A stretch of 54,277 bases of DNA from Saprospiraceae bacterium (GTDB taxonomy: Bacteria > Bacteroidota > Bacteroidia > Chitinophagales > Saprospiraceae). Below, in pieces: positions 28,349-36,768 of this stretch. Within the stretch, counting starts at the first letter, position 1. Every line of letters starts with the position of its first letter. Location of the stretch: assembly GCA_013001595.1 (NCBI GenBank), contig JABDMH010000110.1:1-54277 (forward strand). Reading direction: 5' to 3'. The notes beneath the pieces were generated by a model, which ran no database searches, was not told the DNA's origin, and saw only the letters and a list, made by a program, of their open reading frames with translations. Position numbers and translations under genes: made by a program.

Positions 28349-29488
28349 TTAACCCAGCGCTTTCTTGAGATCTTGAATGAGATCATCAACATGTTCGATG
28401 CCTATACTTAATCTGATCAATGAATCGGTTAAGCCAATTGCCAATCGATCTTTTTTAGGAATGGAAGCGTGTGTCATACTGGCAGGATGTCCGATCAGCG
28501 ATTCTACCCCACCCAGCGACTCGGCCAGGCTGAAGATTTCTGTACGGTTCAGCACCTTATTAGCAGCCCGTTTAGTATCCGTCTTGAGGTTGAACGATAG
28601 CATCGCTCCGTAGTGCGCCATTTGTCGCTTGGCGATCAGATGATTGGGAAAGTCTTTGAAACCGGGATAGAAGACTTTGTTTATGCGCTTGTGCTTTTTT
28701 AAGAAAGCGGCAATCTCCATAGCGTTGTCACAAGCTCGCTGCATCCTTAAGTGTAACGTCTTAATGCCCCGGAGCGTTAGAAAGCAGTCTTGTGGCCCTG
28801 GAATGGCACCAGAGGCATTTTGCAGGAAGTGCAATTGATCACCCATTTTTTTGTCTTTACAGACCACTGCTCCAAGTATAACATCCGAGTGACCGGCCAA
28901 ATATTTTGTTGCTGAATGATGAACCATGTCGGCGCCTAGATCGATGGGTCTCTGCAGATACGGTGACGCAAAAGTATTGTCTATGCAAGTCAATATATTA
29001 TGTTTTTGAGCTAGGTTGCAGATATACTTAAGGTCCAAGATTGAAAGCAAAGGATTGGTCGGTGTCTCGACCCAGATCAATTTCGTTTGCTCGTTAATGG
29101 TGTTGCGAAGAAGAGCTTTATCGTTTAGATCTATGAAATGTGGTTTGATCCCATAATGACTAAAAACTTCGACCATGAGTCTGTAAGAGCCTCCATAAAG
29201 CTCGAAGGTGGAAATGATCTCATCTCCAGGCTTCAGAAGTTTGAGCACAGCGTCCATTGCAGCGAGACCGGAGCTAAAACATACGGCATCCTCTCCATTC
29301 TCCAATGCAGCAAGATTTTTCTCTAGTGCAGACCTTGTTGGGTTCTGGGTACGTGCATATTCGTAGCCTTTATGTTTGCCTGGCGCATCTTGCACATAGG
29401 TCGATGTCTGATAGATAGGTGTCATGATCGCTCCCGTTGATGGATCGGGTTCGATACCTGCATGGATTACCTTTGTTTCAAATTTCAT
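28349..29488 (-). CDS. cystathionine gamma-synthase / gamma-lyase family PLP enzyme
   Basis: A 379-residue Cys/Met-metabolism PLP enzyme. I choose ATG 29488-29486 (MKFETKVIHAGIEPDP), the canonical family N-terminus, over an in-frame ATG 16 codons upstream. Motifs: YEYARTQNPTRSALEKNLAALENG, GLAAMDAVLKLLKPGDEII, the PLP Lys in VHHSATKYLAGHSDVILG, and SLGGVESLIGHPASMTHA near the C-terminus. It catalyses gamma- or beta-replacement/elimination on homoserine esters or cystathionine. Sequence alone does not separate MetB from gamma-lyase. It lies downstream of HU with a hairpin terminator between them. Confidence 0.9.
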   Translation of the reverse strand: MKFETKVIHAGIEPDPSTGAIMTPIYQTSTYVQDAPGKHKGYEYARTQNPTRSALEKNLAALENGEDAVCFSSGLAAMDAVLKLLKPGDEIISTFELYGGSYRLMVEVFSHYGIKPHFIDLNDKALLRNTINEQTKLIWVETPTNPLLSILDLKYICNLAQKHNILTCIDNTFASPYLQRPIDLGADMVHHSATKYLAGHSDVILGAVVCKDKKMGDQLHFLQNASGAIPGPQDCFLTLRGIKTLHLRMQRACDNAMEIAAFLKKHKRINKVFYPGFKDFPNHLIAKRQMAHYGAMLSFNLKTDTKRAANKVLNRTEIFSLAESLGGVESLIGHPASMTHASIPKKDRLAIGLTDSLIRLSIGIEHVDDLIQDLKKALG

Positions 29489-29526
29489 GATGGTGCGGGA
29501 GAAGTGTTTATTTTTATCATAAACGA

Positions 29527-29554
29527 CAAGAGGCAATCAAATGATTGCCTCTTG
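29527..29554 (-). terminator. hairpin downstream of the HU gene
   Basis: A perfect 12-bp stem (CAAGAGGCAATC / GATTGCCTCTTG) with a 4-nt loop sits 28 bp past the HU stop. The downstream T tract in the direction of transcription is weak, so it could be a terminator or an mRNA-stabilising hairpin. Confidence 0.7.
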
Positions 29555-29582
29555 TTTAAAAATATCTCATCAAAAACAAATG

Positions 29583-29855
29583 CTAGTTTACAGCCTCTGT
29601 CAATTTTGATCCTGCCTTAAATTTGGCAACGGTTTTAGCTTTTATCTGGATGGTCTGGCCAGTAGCTGGGTTTCGCCCTGATCTGGCAGCTCTCCTGGAG
29701 GTAGAGAAGGTACCGAAACCAGGAAGCGTCACTTTATCTCCCTTTTTCAGTGCACCGGTAACAGTATCAAGAACGGCATCTACAGCTTTTGACGCATCAG
29801 CTTTGGTCAAGCCTGCATGATCAGCCACACTGTCAATTAAATCTCCTTTGTTCAT
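29583..29855 (-). CDS. HU-family nucleoid DNA-binding protein
   Basis: A 90-residue HU/IHF-type protein that bends DNA and organises the nucleoid as a dimer. MNKGDLIDSVADHAGLTKADASKAVDAVLDTVTGALKKGD is the dimerisation helix pair. GFGTFSTSRRAARSGRNPATG is the beta-arm region with the conserved RxGRNP that contacts DNA. Length is canonical. On the minus strand upstream, TAACTTTA at about 29894-29901 resembles the -7 box. Confidence 0.96.
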   Translation of the reverse strand: MNKGDLIDSVADHAGLTKADASKAVDAVLDTVTGALKKGDKVTLPGFGTFSTSRRAARSGRNPATGQTIQIKAKTVAKFKAGSKLTEAVN

Positions 29856-30094
29856 TATCAGATGTTTTAAATTAAATAAATTTTTAATACGGGGGTAAAG
29901 TTAGGTGCTCACAGCAAGCAAAACAAGTTTTTAATCAGAAAAAAGGCCCTGTTGGCCATATATACGGACGTCTGATTGCGTAAGATACTGTTAATAATTG
30001 AAATTATCTCATTCTTTAGCCCAGATTGCTACATCTTTTACCTGATTTCATTCGATTTTTATATTTTGATAGGTGTTTTATATTGTGGAAATAC

Positions 30095-30102
30095 TATCTT
30101 TG
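30095..30102 (+). promoter_or_regulatory. Bacteroidota-type -7 element for rpsT
   Basis: TATCTTTG fits TAnnTTTG and lies 28 bp upstream of the rpsT ATG in an AT-rich gap. No strong -33 partner at standard spacing. Confidence 0.5.
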
Positions 30103-30130
30103 CCGCCGCAATTAATGAAAGTGGACATTC

Positions 30131-30382
30131 ATGGCACAACATAAGTCTTCCAAGAAAAGAATCAGACAAGACGCAAAGAAGCGTCTCAGAAATAGATATT
30201 ATAAAAAGTCTACAAGGACAGCAATCCGTAAGCTTCGTACGCTTAGTGAGAAGGCGGAAGCAGAGACTTACCTACCTAAAGTGATCAGCATGATCGACAG
30301 ATTGGCAAAGAGAAATAGCCTGCATAAAAATAAAGCAGCCAATTTGAAGAGCAAATTGACCAAGTACGTCGCATCGATGTGA
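30131..30382 (+). CDS. rpsT: 30S ribosomal protein S20
   Basis: An 83-residue, Lys/Arg-rich, all-helical protein: [21 protein letters not shown] at the start, then [16 protein letters not shown], and [21 protein letters not shown] at the end, all diagnostic of bS20. It binds 16S rRNA early in 30S assembly. Single gene with its own promoter-like box and terminator. Confidence 0.97.
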   Translation: MAQHKSSKKRIRQDAKKRLRNRYYKKSTRTAIRKLRTLSEKAEAETYLPKVISMIDRLAKRNSLHKNKAANLKSKLTKYVASM

Positions 30383-30405
30383 TCGGCAGAACTCAATCTT
30401 AATAG

Positions 30406-30440
30406 AGCGATCTGGAATGTTTTCAGGTCGCTTTTTTTTC
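30406..30440 (+). terminator. intrinsic terminator after rpsT
   Basis: Stem AGCGATCTG / CAGGTCGCT (one G-U pair) with a 9-nt loop, followed by a run of eight T. It starts 24 bp after the rpsT stop. Confidence 0.85.
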
Positions 30441-30547
30441 TTTGACTGTTCCCATCCACTCTTTTCTCCTATATTCGGATCGGTAGCTACCTTTTACCTA
30501 TGGGTGGCGTGGTCGTGATGAAATGTGCCCGAATAAGAGTTTTATAA

Positions 30548-31142
30548 ATGACATATAGACAATATCAAAGAGCAGGTTATGGTAGACCCATTCGTCGGAG
30601 GAGATCGATAGGAGGAGGGTTGCTCATTGCACTGATCATGGCTGGTTTTGTTGTATGCAAATATTACAGCAACTCATCGATCAATCCAATCACTAATGAG
30701 AAGCAGCACATCAATATGTCGGTGGAGCAGGAGATTGCCATAGGCCTGCAGAGCGCCCCGACAATGGCTCAAAGACATGGTGGTCTTCATCCCGATCGAC
30801 AGGCATAGACCTTGGTTAAGGAGGTGGGTAATAAACTGGTAAGACAGACTGTGGCTAGTCAAACCCCTTATCGCTATGATTTTCACTTGTTGCGAGATCA
30901 GCGGACTGTGAATGCTTTTGCCCTCCTAGGGGGACAGATCTTTATCACGGCAGCACTTTATAATCGGTTACAATCGGAGGACGAATTAGCAGGAGTACTC
31001 GGCCATGAGATCGGACATAATTCTCAAAGAGGCCAGTGGTGGACAAGGTAGACCAGAATTTGCCAGCACTCATCCGGATCCGGAAAATAGGATGGCAAAG
31101 ATCCAGGAAGCCATAACAAAGTATGAAGCTGTCATCCATTAG
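30548..31142 (+). pseudogene. M48-family metallopeptidase pseudogene (nonsense plus internal deletion)
   Basis: The frame opens with an Arg-rich segment and a membrane anchor (GGGLLIALIMAGFVVCKYY), then MSVEQEIAIGLQSAP. A TAG at 30806-30808 interrupts it. The same frame resumes as TLVKEVGNKLVRQ, AFALLGGQIFITAALYNRL and the zinc motif HEIGH ending at 31018. Directly after that His the sequence jumps, in another frame, to ILKEASGGQGRPEFASTHPDPENRM, the normal C-terminus, ending at TAG 31140-31142. In intact M48 proteases roughly 75 residues separate these parts and carry the third zinc ligand. The gene is therefore inactivated by a stop codon, a deletion and the resulting frameshift. Confidence 0.92.
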
Positions 31143-31237
31143 TTTTAATCGCACTATGCATTGTTGACTCATCTAAAAACTTTTCAGGGCGCAAATGTTG
31201 TTATACCTTCGTACGATCTAAAACACATGAAACAGAT

Positions 31238-31996
31238 ATGAGAAGCCAATCGAAAAAAAGTCGTTTTTTTGATTCATCAAACCCCTATTTAAAGGAAGAG
31301 AAGTTCGAATCAGTCTCTAGGACTCAATCTCTAGATGTTTCGGAGAAAATGACCGTAACTGGGGCGGTCAACAAGACTTTCCTCCTTGGTACGATTCTTT
31401 TAGCTGCCGCTGGAGTGTCTTATACTTTTCCCAGTTCTTTGTTGACCTGGGGAGGAGCTATTGCCGGACTAATTATTGTAATCATCGCTTCCAGGAAAGT
31501 GGAACAATCCTCGACCTGGGGGCCATTATATGCCGTTTGTGAAGGATTCTTTGTTGGGGGAATTACTGCCATGTATGCCAGCTATTTTGATGGAATCGTA
31601 TTGCAGGCTGTGACCCTTACTTTCGCCGTGTTTTTTGCCATGCTTGCCCTGTATAAGTCAGGATTGGTGAAAGTCACTAAGTCTTTTAGGTCAGGTATCA
31701 TGATGGCTACGGTTGGCATTTTCGGACTATATATGGTATCCTTCGTGTTGAGCTTCTTTGGCATAAACATGCCATTCCTGCATGAAGCAACGCCGCTGAC
31801 ACTCATCATAAGTTTAGCCATCCTTGCCATTGCTGCACTCAATTTACTTTTGGACTTTGATACATTCGAAAAAGGAGAGGAGCTTGGGGCACCCATCCAT
31901 ATGGAATGGTTTGCTGCCATGGGTCTAATTATAACCTTGGTTTGGATATATGTCGAAATCTTGCGCATTCTTGCCATATTCTCGGGTAGAGAGTAA
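31238..31996 (+). CDS. Bax inhibitor-1/YccA family membrane protein
   Basis: A 252-residue protein. After a hydrophilic N-terminus (about 1-45) come seven transmembrane segments typical of the TMBIM/YccA family, including GFFVGGITAMYASYFDGIVLQAV and the acidic-residue helix AALNLLLDFDTFEKGEELGAP. Members are pH-sensitive Ca2+ leak channels or FtsH/HflB-associated proteins; the function in this group is not known. It is followed 27 bp later by the enoyl-CoA hydratase. Confidence 0.9.
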   Translation: MRSQSKKSRFFDSSNPYLKEEKFESVSRTQSLDVSEKMTVTGAVNKTFLLGTILLAAAGVSYTFPSSLLTWGGAIAGLIIVIIASRKVEQSSTWGPLYAVCEGFFVGGITAMYASYFDGIVLQAVTLTFAVFFAMLALYKSGLVKVTKSFRSGIMMATVGIFGLYMVSFVLSFFGINMPFLHEATPLTLIISLAILAIAALNLLLDFDTFEKGEELGAPIHMEWFAAMGLIITLVWIYVEILRILAIFSGRE

Positions 31997-32023
31997 GCTA
32001 TAATACTGCCAACTGATAAGCCC

Positions 32024-32803
32024 ATGATACAAGAAGGTACCGGTGCCGTAACAAGTGAGAGTCAGGGGGCAATTGGGTTTATTACCTTTTCACATCCAGC
32101 ACATAATTCTCTGCCATCTAAACTATTGCGGTTGCTCGCGGAGCGAATACTTGAGTTAGGCAGAAACCCTTTGCTAAAAGTTATAGTGCTAAAAAGTGGC
32201 GGTGACCGTACTTTTTGTGCTGGGGCCAATTTTCGCGAAATGGCTGCCATACAAGATCTGGAAGAAAGTACGCAGTTTTTCAAGGGATTTGCCAACGTGA
32301 TCAATGCCATACGCACCTGCGGGAAAATCGTGATCGGTCGATTGCAAGGGAAGGCAGTAGGTGGTGGTGTAGGTTTGGCTGCAGCGGTAGACTATTGCAT
32401 GGCTACTAAGTGGTCTTCCATCAGACTCAGTGAGATTTCATTGGGTATTGGTCCTTTTGTCATTGAGCCTGCTTTGCGACGTAAGATCGGAGTCTCCGGA
32501 TTTAGCCAGTTGGCACTAAATCCAACTGAGTGGCAGACTGCGAAATGGGCCAAACAACAAGGACTTTTTCAGGAAATGTTTGATACTACAGATCTTCTGG
32601 ATAACTATATGGCTAGGTATCTAGATAAGCTACAATCGTATGATTTGAATGCCTTGGGAGCGATGAAGGCCGTACTTTGGGAAGGTACAGAGCACTGGGA
32701 ACACACCTTGGTGAAACGTTCCAAACAGAGTGGTTCGCTGCTATTAAGTGCCTATTGTCAAGAGCGGTTGAGTAAGCTGCTTCAAAAGGAAAAATTCACC
32801 TAA
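32024..32803 (+). CDS. enoyl-CoA hydratase/isomerase family protein
   Basis: A 259-residue crotonase-fold protein. The CoA-binding/oxyanion segments are DRTFCAGANFREM and GRLQGKAVGGGVGLAAAVDYCMAT, and RLSEISLGIGPFVIEPALRRKIG contains the Glu of the catalytic region. This GPFVIEPA pattern occurs in methylglutaconyl-CoA hydratase-like members of leucine degradation. Without its pathway neighbours, the exact acyl-CoA is uncertain. Downstream on the opposite strand lies an IscA protein. Confidence 0.88.
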   Translation: MIQEGTGAVTSESQGAIGFITFSHPAHNSLPSKLLRLLAERILELGRNPLLKVIVLKSGGDRTFCAGANFREMAAIQDLEESTQFFKGFANVINAIRTCGKIVIGRLQGKAVGGGVGLAAAVDYCMATKWSSIRLSEISLGIGPFVIEPALRRKIGVSGFSQLALNPTEWQTAKWAKQQGLFQEMFDTTDLLDNYMARYLDKLQSYDLNALGAMKAVLWEGTEHWEHTLVKRSKQSGSLLLSAYCQERLSKLLQKEKFT

Positions 32804-32817
32804 GTCACATCTGAATA

Positions 32818-33144
32818 TTATACAGCAAAGCTTTCTCCGCAACCACAGGTTCTACTGGCATTCGGATTCTGAAAGTAAAACCCCTTTCCTTCCAAACCAC
32901 CAGAAAATTCGAGGGTTGAGTTGAATAAATAGAGCATACTTTTCAAGTCGGTAACAATTTTCAGGCCCTTATCTTCAAAGACTTGATCATTTTCTTCCAG
33001 CTCTGTCTTAAAGTCCATCTTGTAAGATAGACCGCTACAACCTCCGCTGACCACGGAGACCTTGATGAAGTGCTGATCGCTAATGCTGTCTCCCGCTTTG
33101 AGCGCTTCGATCTTTTCCTTGGCAGAATCTGCAATAAAAATCAT
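32818..33144 (-). CDS. iron-sulfur assembly A-type carrier (IscA/HesB family)
   Basis: A 108-residue A-type carrier. The three conserved cysteines are seen in GGCSGLSY and TCGCGES. A-type proteins carry 2Fe-2S or 4Fe-4S clusters to target apoproteins. It lies 52 bp downstream of a cysteine desulfurase on the same strand, which fits a small Fe-S assembly unit. Whether it is IscA, ErpA or SufA cannot be told from sequence alone. Confidence 0.93.
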   Translation of the reverse strand: MIFIADSAKEKIEALKAGDSISDQHFIKVSVVSGGCSGLSYKMDFKTELEENDQVFEDKGLKIVTDLKSMLYLFNSTLEFSGGLEGKGFYFQNPNASRTCGCGESFAV

Positions 33145-33196
33145 ACTACTTTGGCTTTGTAAAATTCGTTAACAATTTGTTCGTACTTTTAGTTTA

Positions 33197-34387
33197 CTAC
33201 CGACTTAGATCTACTCCATCTTTGTACATTTCCCAAATAGGACTTTCTGCCCTCAATTGCAAAACTCCTTGCTGTATGGCGTTTGCTACCTGATCCACTT
33301 CCCTTCTTTCATTGAAGCGACCGAAACTAATACGCAGAGTGCTATTTGCCTCTGTTTCGGTCATCCCCATTGCCGTTAACACATGAGATGGATCGAGCGA
33401 TGCAGTGGTGCATGCAGATCCTGAGGACACCGCAATCTCCTGATTGAATGACATCATGAGATGCTCCCCCTCAACATGTTTGAAGGAAAGACTAGACACG
33501 TGTGGTAGACGATGGATTTCCGATCCATTTATAAGGACTTCTTCTACTTCATTGAGCACGAGATGCTCCAGTCGTGTTCTATAGCTTTGTAGACGCGAGG
33601 CTTCTTCCGACATCTGTTCTCGGGCCAATGTTGCTGCTTTTCCAAAGCCCACAATGCCAGGAACATTTAAGGTGCCTGACCGCATACCCTGTTCATGACC
33701 ACCTCCATGAATTTGAGACCTGACCTTTACCCTTGGTTTATGGTTACAGATATACAGGGCACCAATTCCCTTAGGACCATACATCTTGTGCGCACTAAAA
33801 GACATTAAATGCACCCCCATTTTTTTCGGGTCCACAGGTATCTTGCCTACAGCCTGGGTGGCATCGCTCATCAATAGCACACCATGTTCGGAACAGACCA
33901 ATCCCAATTCCTCCATGGGTTGGATGACGCCCGTTTCGTTATTAGCCCACATGATGCTGACTAAGATGGTGTCATCTCTGATGGTATCCGCAACTTGATC
34001 GAGATCTACAAGCCCTTGGCGATTAACGGGTAGGACTGTAATCTCTGCACCTCGAAGTCGCAATGCATCACAAACGTCTAGTACGGCTTTATGTTCTGAT
34101 GCCACCGTAATGATGTGATTGCCTTTACGAGCATATAGTTCAAAAACACCTTTGATGGCCAAATTATTGGATTCGGTAGCACCACTAGTGAAGATTAGCT
34201 CTGATGGATCTACATGGATCAGCTCGGCAATCTGAGTGCGGGCTTGATCGACCGCTTCCTCTGCTTCCCAGCCAAATGCATGATGTCTGCTCGAAGCATT
34301 GCCAAATTTATTTGAGAAATACGGCAGCATAGCTTCAACGACCTTAGGATCTGTCGGCGTTGTAGCATTATTGTCCAGGTAAATCAT
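33197..34387 (-). CDS. cysteine desulfurase (NifS/IscS class I)
   Basis: A 396-residue PLP enzyme that releases sulfur from L-cysteine for Fe-S clusters and tRNA thiolation. The start IYLDNNATTPTDPKVVEAML is canonical. FTSGATESNNLAIKG binds PLP phosphate, the PLP Lys is in SFSAHKMYGPKGIGAL, and the sulfur-accepting Cys is in SSGSACTTAS. The Cys loop is of the class I (IscS/NifS) type. Co-oriented with the IscA-type gene. Divergent from the mutase small subunit. Confidence 0.94.
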   Translation of the reverse strand: MIYLDNNATTPTDPKVVEAMLPYFSNKFGNASSRHHAFGWEAEEAVDQARTQIAELIHVDPSELIFTSGATESNNLAIKGVFELYARKGNHIITVASEHKAVLDVCDALRLRGAEITVLPVNRQGLVDLDQVADTIRDDTILVSIMWANNETGVIQPMEELGLVCSEHGVLLMSDATQAVGKIPVDPKKMGVHLMSFSAHKMYGPKGIGALYICNHKPRVKVRSQIHGGGHEQGMRSGTLNVPGIVGFGKAATLAREQMSEEASRLQSYRTRLEHLVLNEVEEVLINGSEIHRLPHVSSLSFKHVEGEHLMMSFNQEIAVSSGSACTTASLDPSHVLTAMGMTETEANSTLRISFGRFNERREVDQVANAIQQGVLQLRAESPIWEMYKDGVDLSR

Positions 34388-34529
34388 CGATCATCATGCT
34401 TCTTCTTCGATACAAAGATAGGTTTTGTATTTACTATTTTGCTTCTTTGGAGAACCTCCAACATGGTACGCGACTTTTTATAAATGGAAGCTGTCTTATA
34501 TAAATCGTAAACATTTTATACATGAGGAA

Positions 34530-35543
34530 ATGATTTCTAAACATACCAAGATGACCTGGATAAAGGCCATTGAAAAGGACATGGATTCCGAAGGGAGCTA
34601 CGATCAATTGTTGATAAAGATCAATGATGGCATCAGCTATGAACCTGCCTATCATCCAGATGATCGTGTTCTCAAGTATGGCCCCATTCCTTGGAAATCA
34701 GATAATGCGTGGCAGGCCATCGCCAGTTTAGATCATATCCCAACTTCCAATCAGATCGATCATATACTGCAGATGGATCTTCCGGCTATTTCCATTGCGG
34801 AGGCGGACCAAATCCCCGAACTGCCTCAAGATGATGAGACCTGGAAATCAGATCTCCAATTGCACCTTGGATTTAGTAGTATTGATCACGCAATGCTGGT
34901 CCAGGACCATGCCAACATCTCTAGTTTATGTGTGCCTGGACTTGAGCACATGCAACGTTCTTCCATCCTTCAATGGAATGCGGCAAGAAAAAATTCCGCA
35001 TCCGTTGTAGTCATAACTGTAAAAATACAGCCGACTTTCGCACAGGACTTGCTGCTGATATTGCAGGGCCTCATCAAATGGTTGGATGCCGCCGAACGAT
35101 CGCAGCTCGCCCCGGGAATTACGATCAAAATCTACATGTCTGAGGCTTTCTTAGCCAATATTGCTAAGATCCGAGCATTGAAGTTGCTGATCATGCATGT
35201 CTGGAATTTATATGATCTCACTAGTGTTGGGTTGCCAAATTTGATTGCAGTTGCTCATGAGTCGAAGGGCCTCAATGCAGATCGGGGATTAATTTCACTC
35301 ATGGTTCAATCATCTTCAGCAGTGATCGCTGGTATCGATGGCCTAATCATCATCCCACCTCCAAGTACAAACCGCAATACAACATGGGCACGAAGGGTCA
35401 TGTCTATCCATCACTTGCTTAAGATGGAGGGGAACCTAGACCATGTGGTCGATCCTTTGGCGGGAAGCTATTTCATCGAACATTTTACGGGGTCAATTGT
35501 GCAGTATGTGTGGAGCCAATTCAGACAATGGACTCTACGTTAG
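34530..35543 (+). CDS. methylmalonyl-CoA mutase small (beta) subunit, short form
   Basis: A protein of about 337 residues related to the non-catalytic subunit of methylmalonyl-CoA mutase. DRVLKYGPIPWKSDNAWQAI is the N-terminal arm, a TIM-barrel-like region follows, and DHVVDPLAGSYFIE is the family signature near the end. I prefer ATG 34530 or 34551 (MTWIKAIEKD) to 34425, which would add 35 residues of unlikely sequence. The C-terminal B12-like domain of longer MutA proteins is absent. The catalytic MutB gene does not follow as it usually does; MeaB does, 266 bp later. The large subunit must lie elsewhere, or this copy is a leftover. Confidence 0.78.
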   Translation: MISKHTKMTWIKAIEKDMDSEGSYDQLLIKINDGISYEPAYHPDDRVLKYGPIPWKSDNAWQAIASLDHIPTSNQIDHILQMDLPAISIAEADQIPELPQDDETWKSDLQLHLGFSSIDHAMLVQDHANISSLCVPGLEHMQRSSILQWNAARKNSASVVVITVKIQPTFAQDLLLILQGLIKWLDAAERSQLAPGITIKIYMSEAFLANIAKIRALKLLIMHVWNLYDLTSVGLPNLIAVAHESKGLNADRGLISLMVQSSSAVIAGIDGLIIIPPPSTNRNTTWARRVMSIHHLLKMEGNLDHVVDPLAGSYFIEHFTGSIVQYVWSQFRQWTLR

Positions 35544-35549
35544 AAAAAA

Positions 35550-35613
35550 GTCAGGGGCGTTGTCATTTGAGCATCAAGTAATCAATGTGAGAACTTGTAT
35601 GACCACCCCTGAC
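35550..35613. repeat. short inverted repeat between mutA-like and meaB genes
   Basis: GTCAGGGG at 35550-35557 is complementary to CCCCTGAC at 35606-35613, with 48 bp between. It begins just after the stop of the mutase subunit and could close a transcript end, but no T run follows. Confidence 0.35.
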
Positions 35614-35782
35614 CATTTCAATAAGGAAATCTAAATCTAATCGATCTTTCTAGGCTGTAGGATTCATAAAATGATTCTTAATCAATGTTTAACGGTCTGC
35701 AACTTGCCTTGAGAAAAGTGTTAAGAAAATTAATTCTGAAGTATTTGATAATAAGCTCCTTATAAATAATTTAATTTGTTAA

Positions 35783-35790
35783 TATATTTG
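35783..35790 (+). promoter_or_regulatory. Bacteroidota-type -7 element for meaB
   Basis: TATATTTG fits TAnnTTTG, 19 bp upstream of the meaB ATG in a very AT-rich gap. It suggests meaB has its own promoter and is not simply in the mutA transcript. Confidence 0.45.
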
Positions 35791-35809
35791 TGTTAATTTC
35801 CTTAACCCA

Positions 35810-36766
35810 ATGAATTCGGAAGAAATTGAAGAGCTGTACAGCAGAATAAATCGAGGTGACCGCTTTGCCTTGAGTAAGGCCATCACATTGGTTGAAAGCC
35901 GAAATGCCGCCGACCAGTTGGCTGCACTAGAGCTGATATCTCTTACACGAAACGAAAAACGTAGATCTCATACATTGGCCATCAGTGGCGCTCCTGGTGT
36001 GGGTAAAAGTTCTTTTATCGAAGAGCTGGGACTGGCTTTCATCAATCAGAAGCAGGAAGTCAAAGTGGCTGTTTTGGCAGTCGATCCATCGAGCGTTGAA
36101 TCTCATGGCAGCATATTGGGTGATAAGACACGCATGCCCCAACTTAGTAAGTCACGCAACGCCTATGTTAGACCTTCTCCCAATGCAGGTGTGATGGGAG
36201 GGGTAGGCTTGGCTACCTATGAAATTAGTGAGCTCTGCCGGGTCGCAGGTTATAACCTAATATTGATCGAAACAGTAGGCGCTGGTCAATCGGATATCGA
36301 GGCCAAGTATTTCGCCGATTTCTTGATTGTACTTCTGCAGCCTGGAGCTGGTGACGATTTGCAGGGCATTAAACGGGGGCTTATTGAATTAGCAGACTTG
36401 CTTATTGTTACCAAACATGACGGAGCTCTCAAGGAAGCTGCCGAACGCACTCAACAAGCATACCAAGCATCAGACGCTAATGGCTCAGCACGAAAGACGG
36501 TGCTTTGTTCTGCTGAAGATAAAACTGGGTTTGAAGATGTGCTAGTCGAGATAAAGCGGTTGCTGGAATCTACTGGACAAAGATCTTCGCAAGTGGATAG
36601 AGAACAGTATCGATTTATGGCACGACTAAAATCGCTGGCACAAGTTTCATTCATAGATCAACACAAACTATTGATTGATTCATTGAGAAATGAGATTGGA
36701 ATGGGAAAATTGGATTATCTCCAGGCACTACAAAGGGTCGTAAATGAACTGAAAATACTTCAATAG
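35810..36766 (+). CDS. meaB: methylmalonyl-CoA mutase-associated GTPase MeaB
   Basis: A 318-residue G3E-family GTPase (ArgK/MeaB/MMAA). Walker A GAPGVGKSSF is at about residues 60-69. VAVLAVDPSSVESHGSILGDKTRM is the switch/metal region, LILIETVGAGQSDIEA the Walker B and G3, and VTKHDGA the NKxD-like G4 (here TKHD). The C-terminal helices form the dimer arm. It gates delivery and repair of the B12 cofactor of methylmalonyl-CoA mutase, matching the mutase subunit upstream. It is followed 2 bp later by the M23 peptidase. Confidence 0.93.
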   Translation: MNSEEIEELYSRINRGDRFALSKAITLVESRNAADQLAALELISLTRNEKRRSHTLAISGAPGVGKSSFIEELGLAFINQKQEVKVAVLAVDPSSVESHGSILGDKTRMPQLSKSRNAYVRPSPNAGVMGGVGLATYEISELCRVAGYNLILIETVGAGQSDIEAKYFADFLIVLLQPGAGDDLQGIKRGLIELADLLIVTKHDGALKEAAERTQQAYQASDANGSARKTVLCSAEDKTGFEDVLVEIKRLLESTGQRSSQVDREQYRFMARLKSLAQVSFIDQHKLLIDSLRNEIGMGKLDYLQALQRVVNELKILQ

Positions 36767-36768
36767 AT

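Noticed and set aside
34425-34529. Upstream start for the mutase small subunit
   Set aside because: The added residues are unlike the family and overlap the divergent promoter region.
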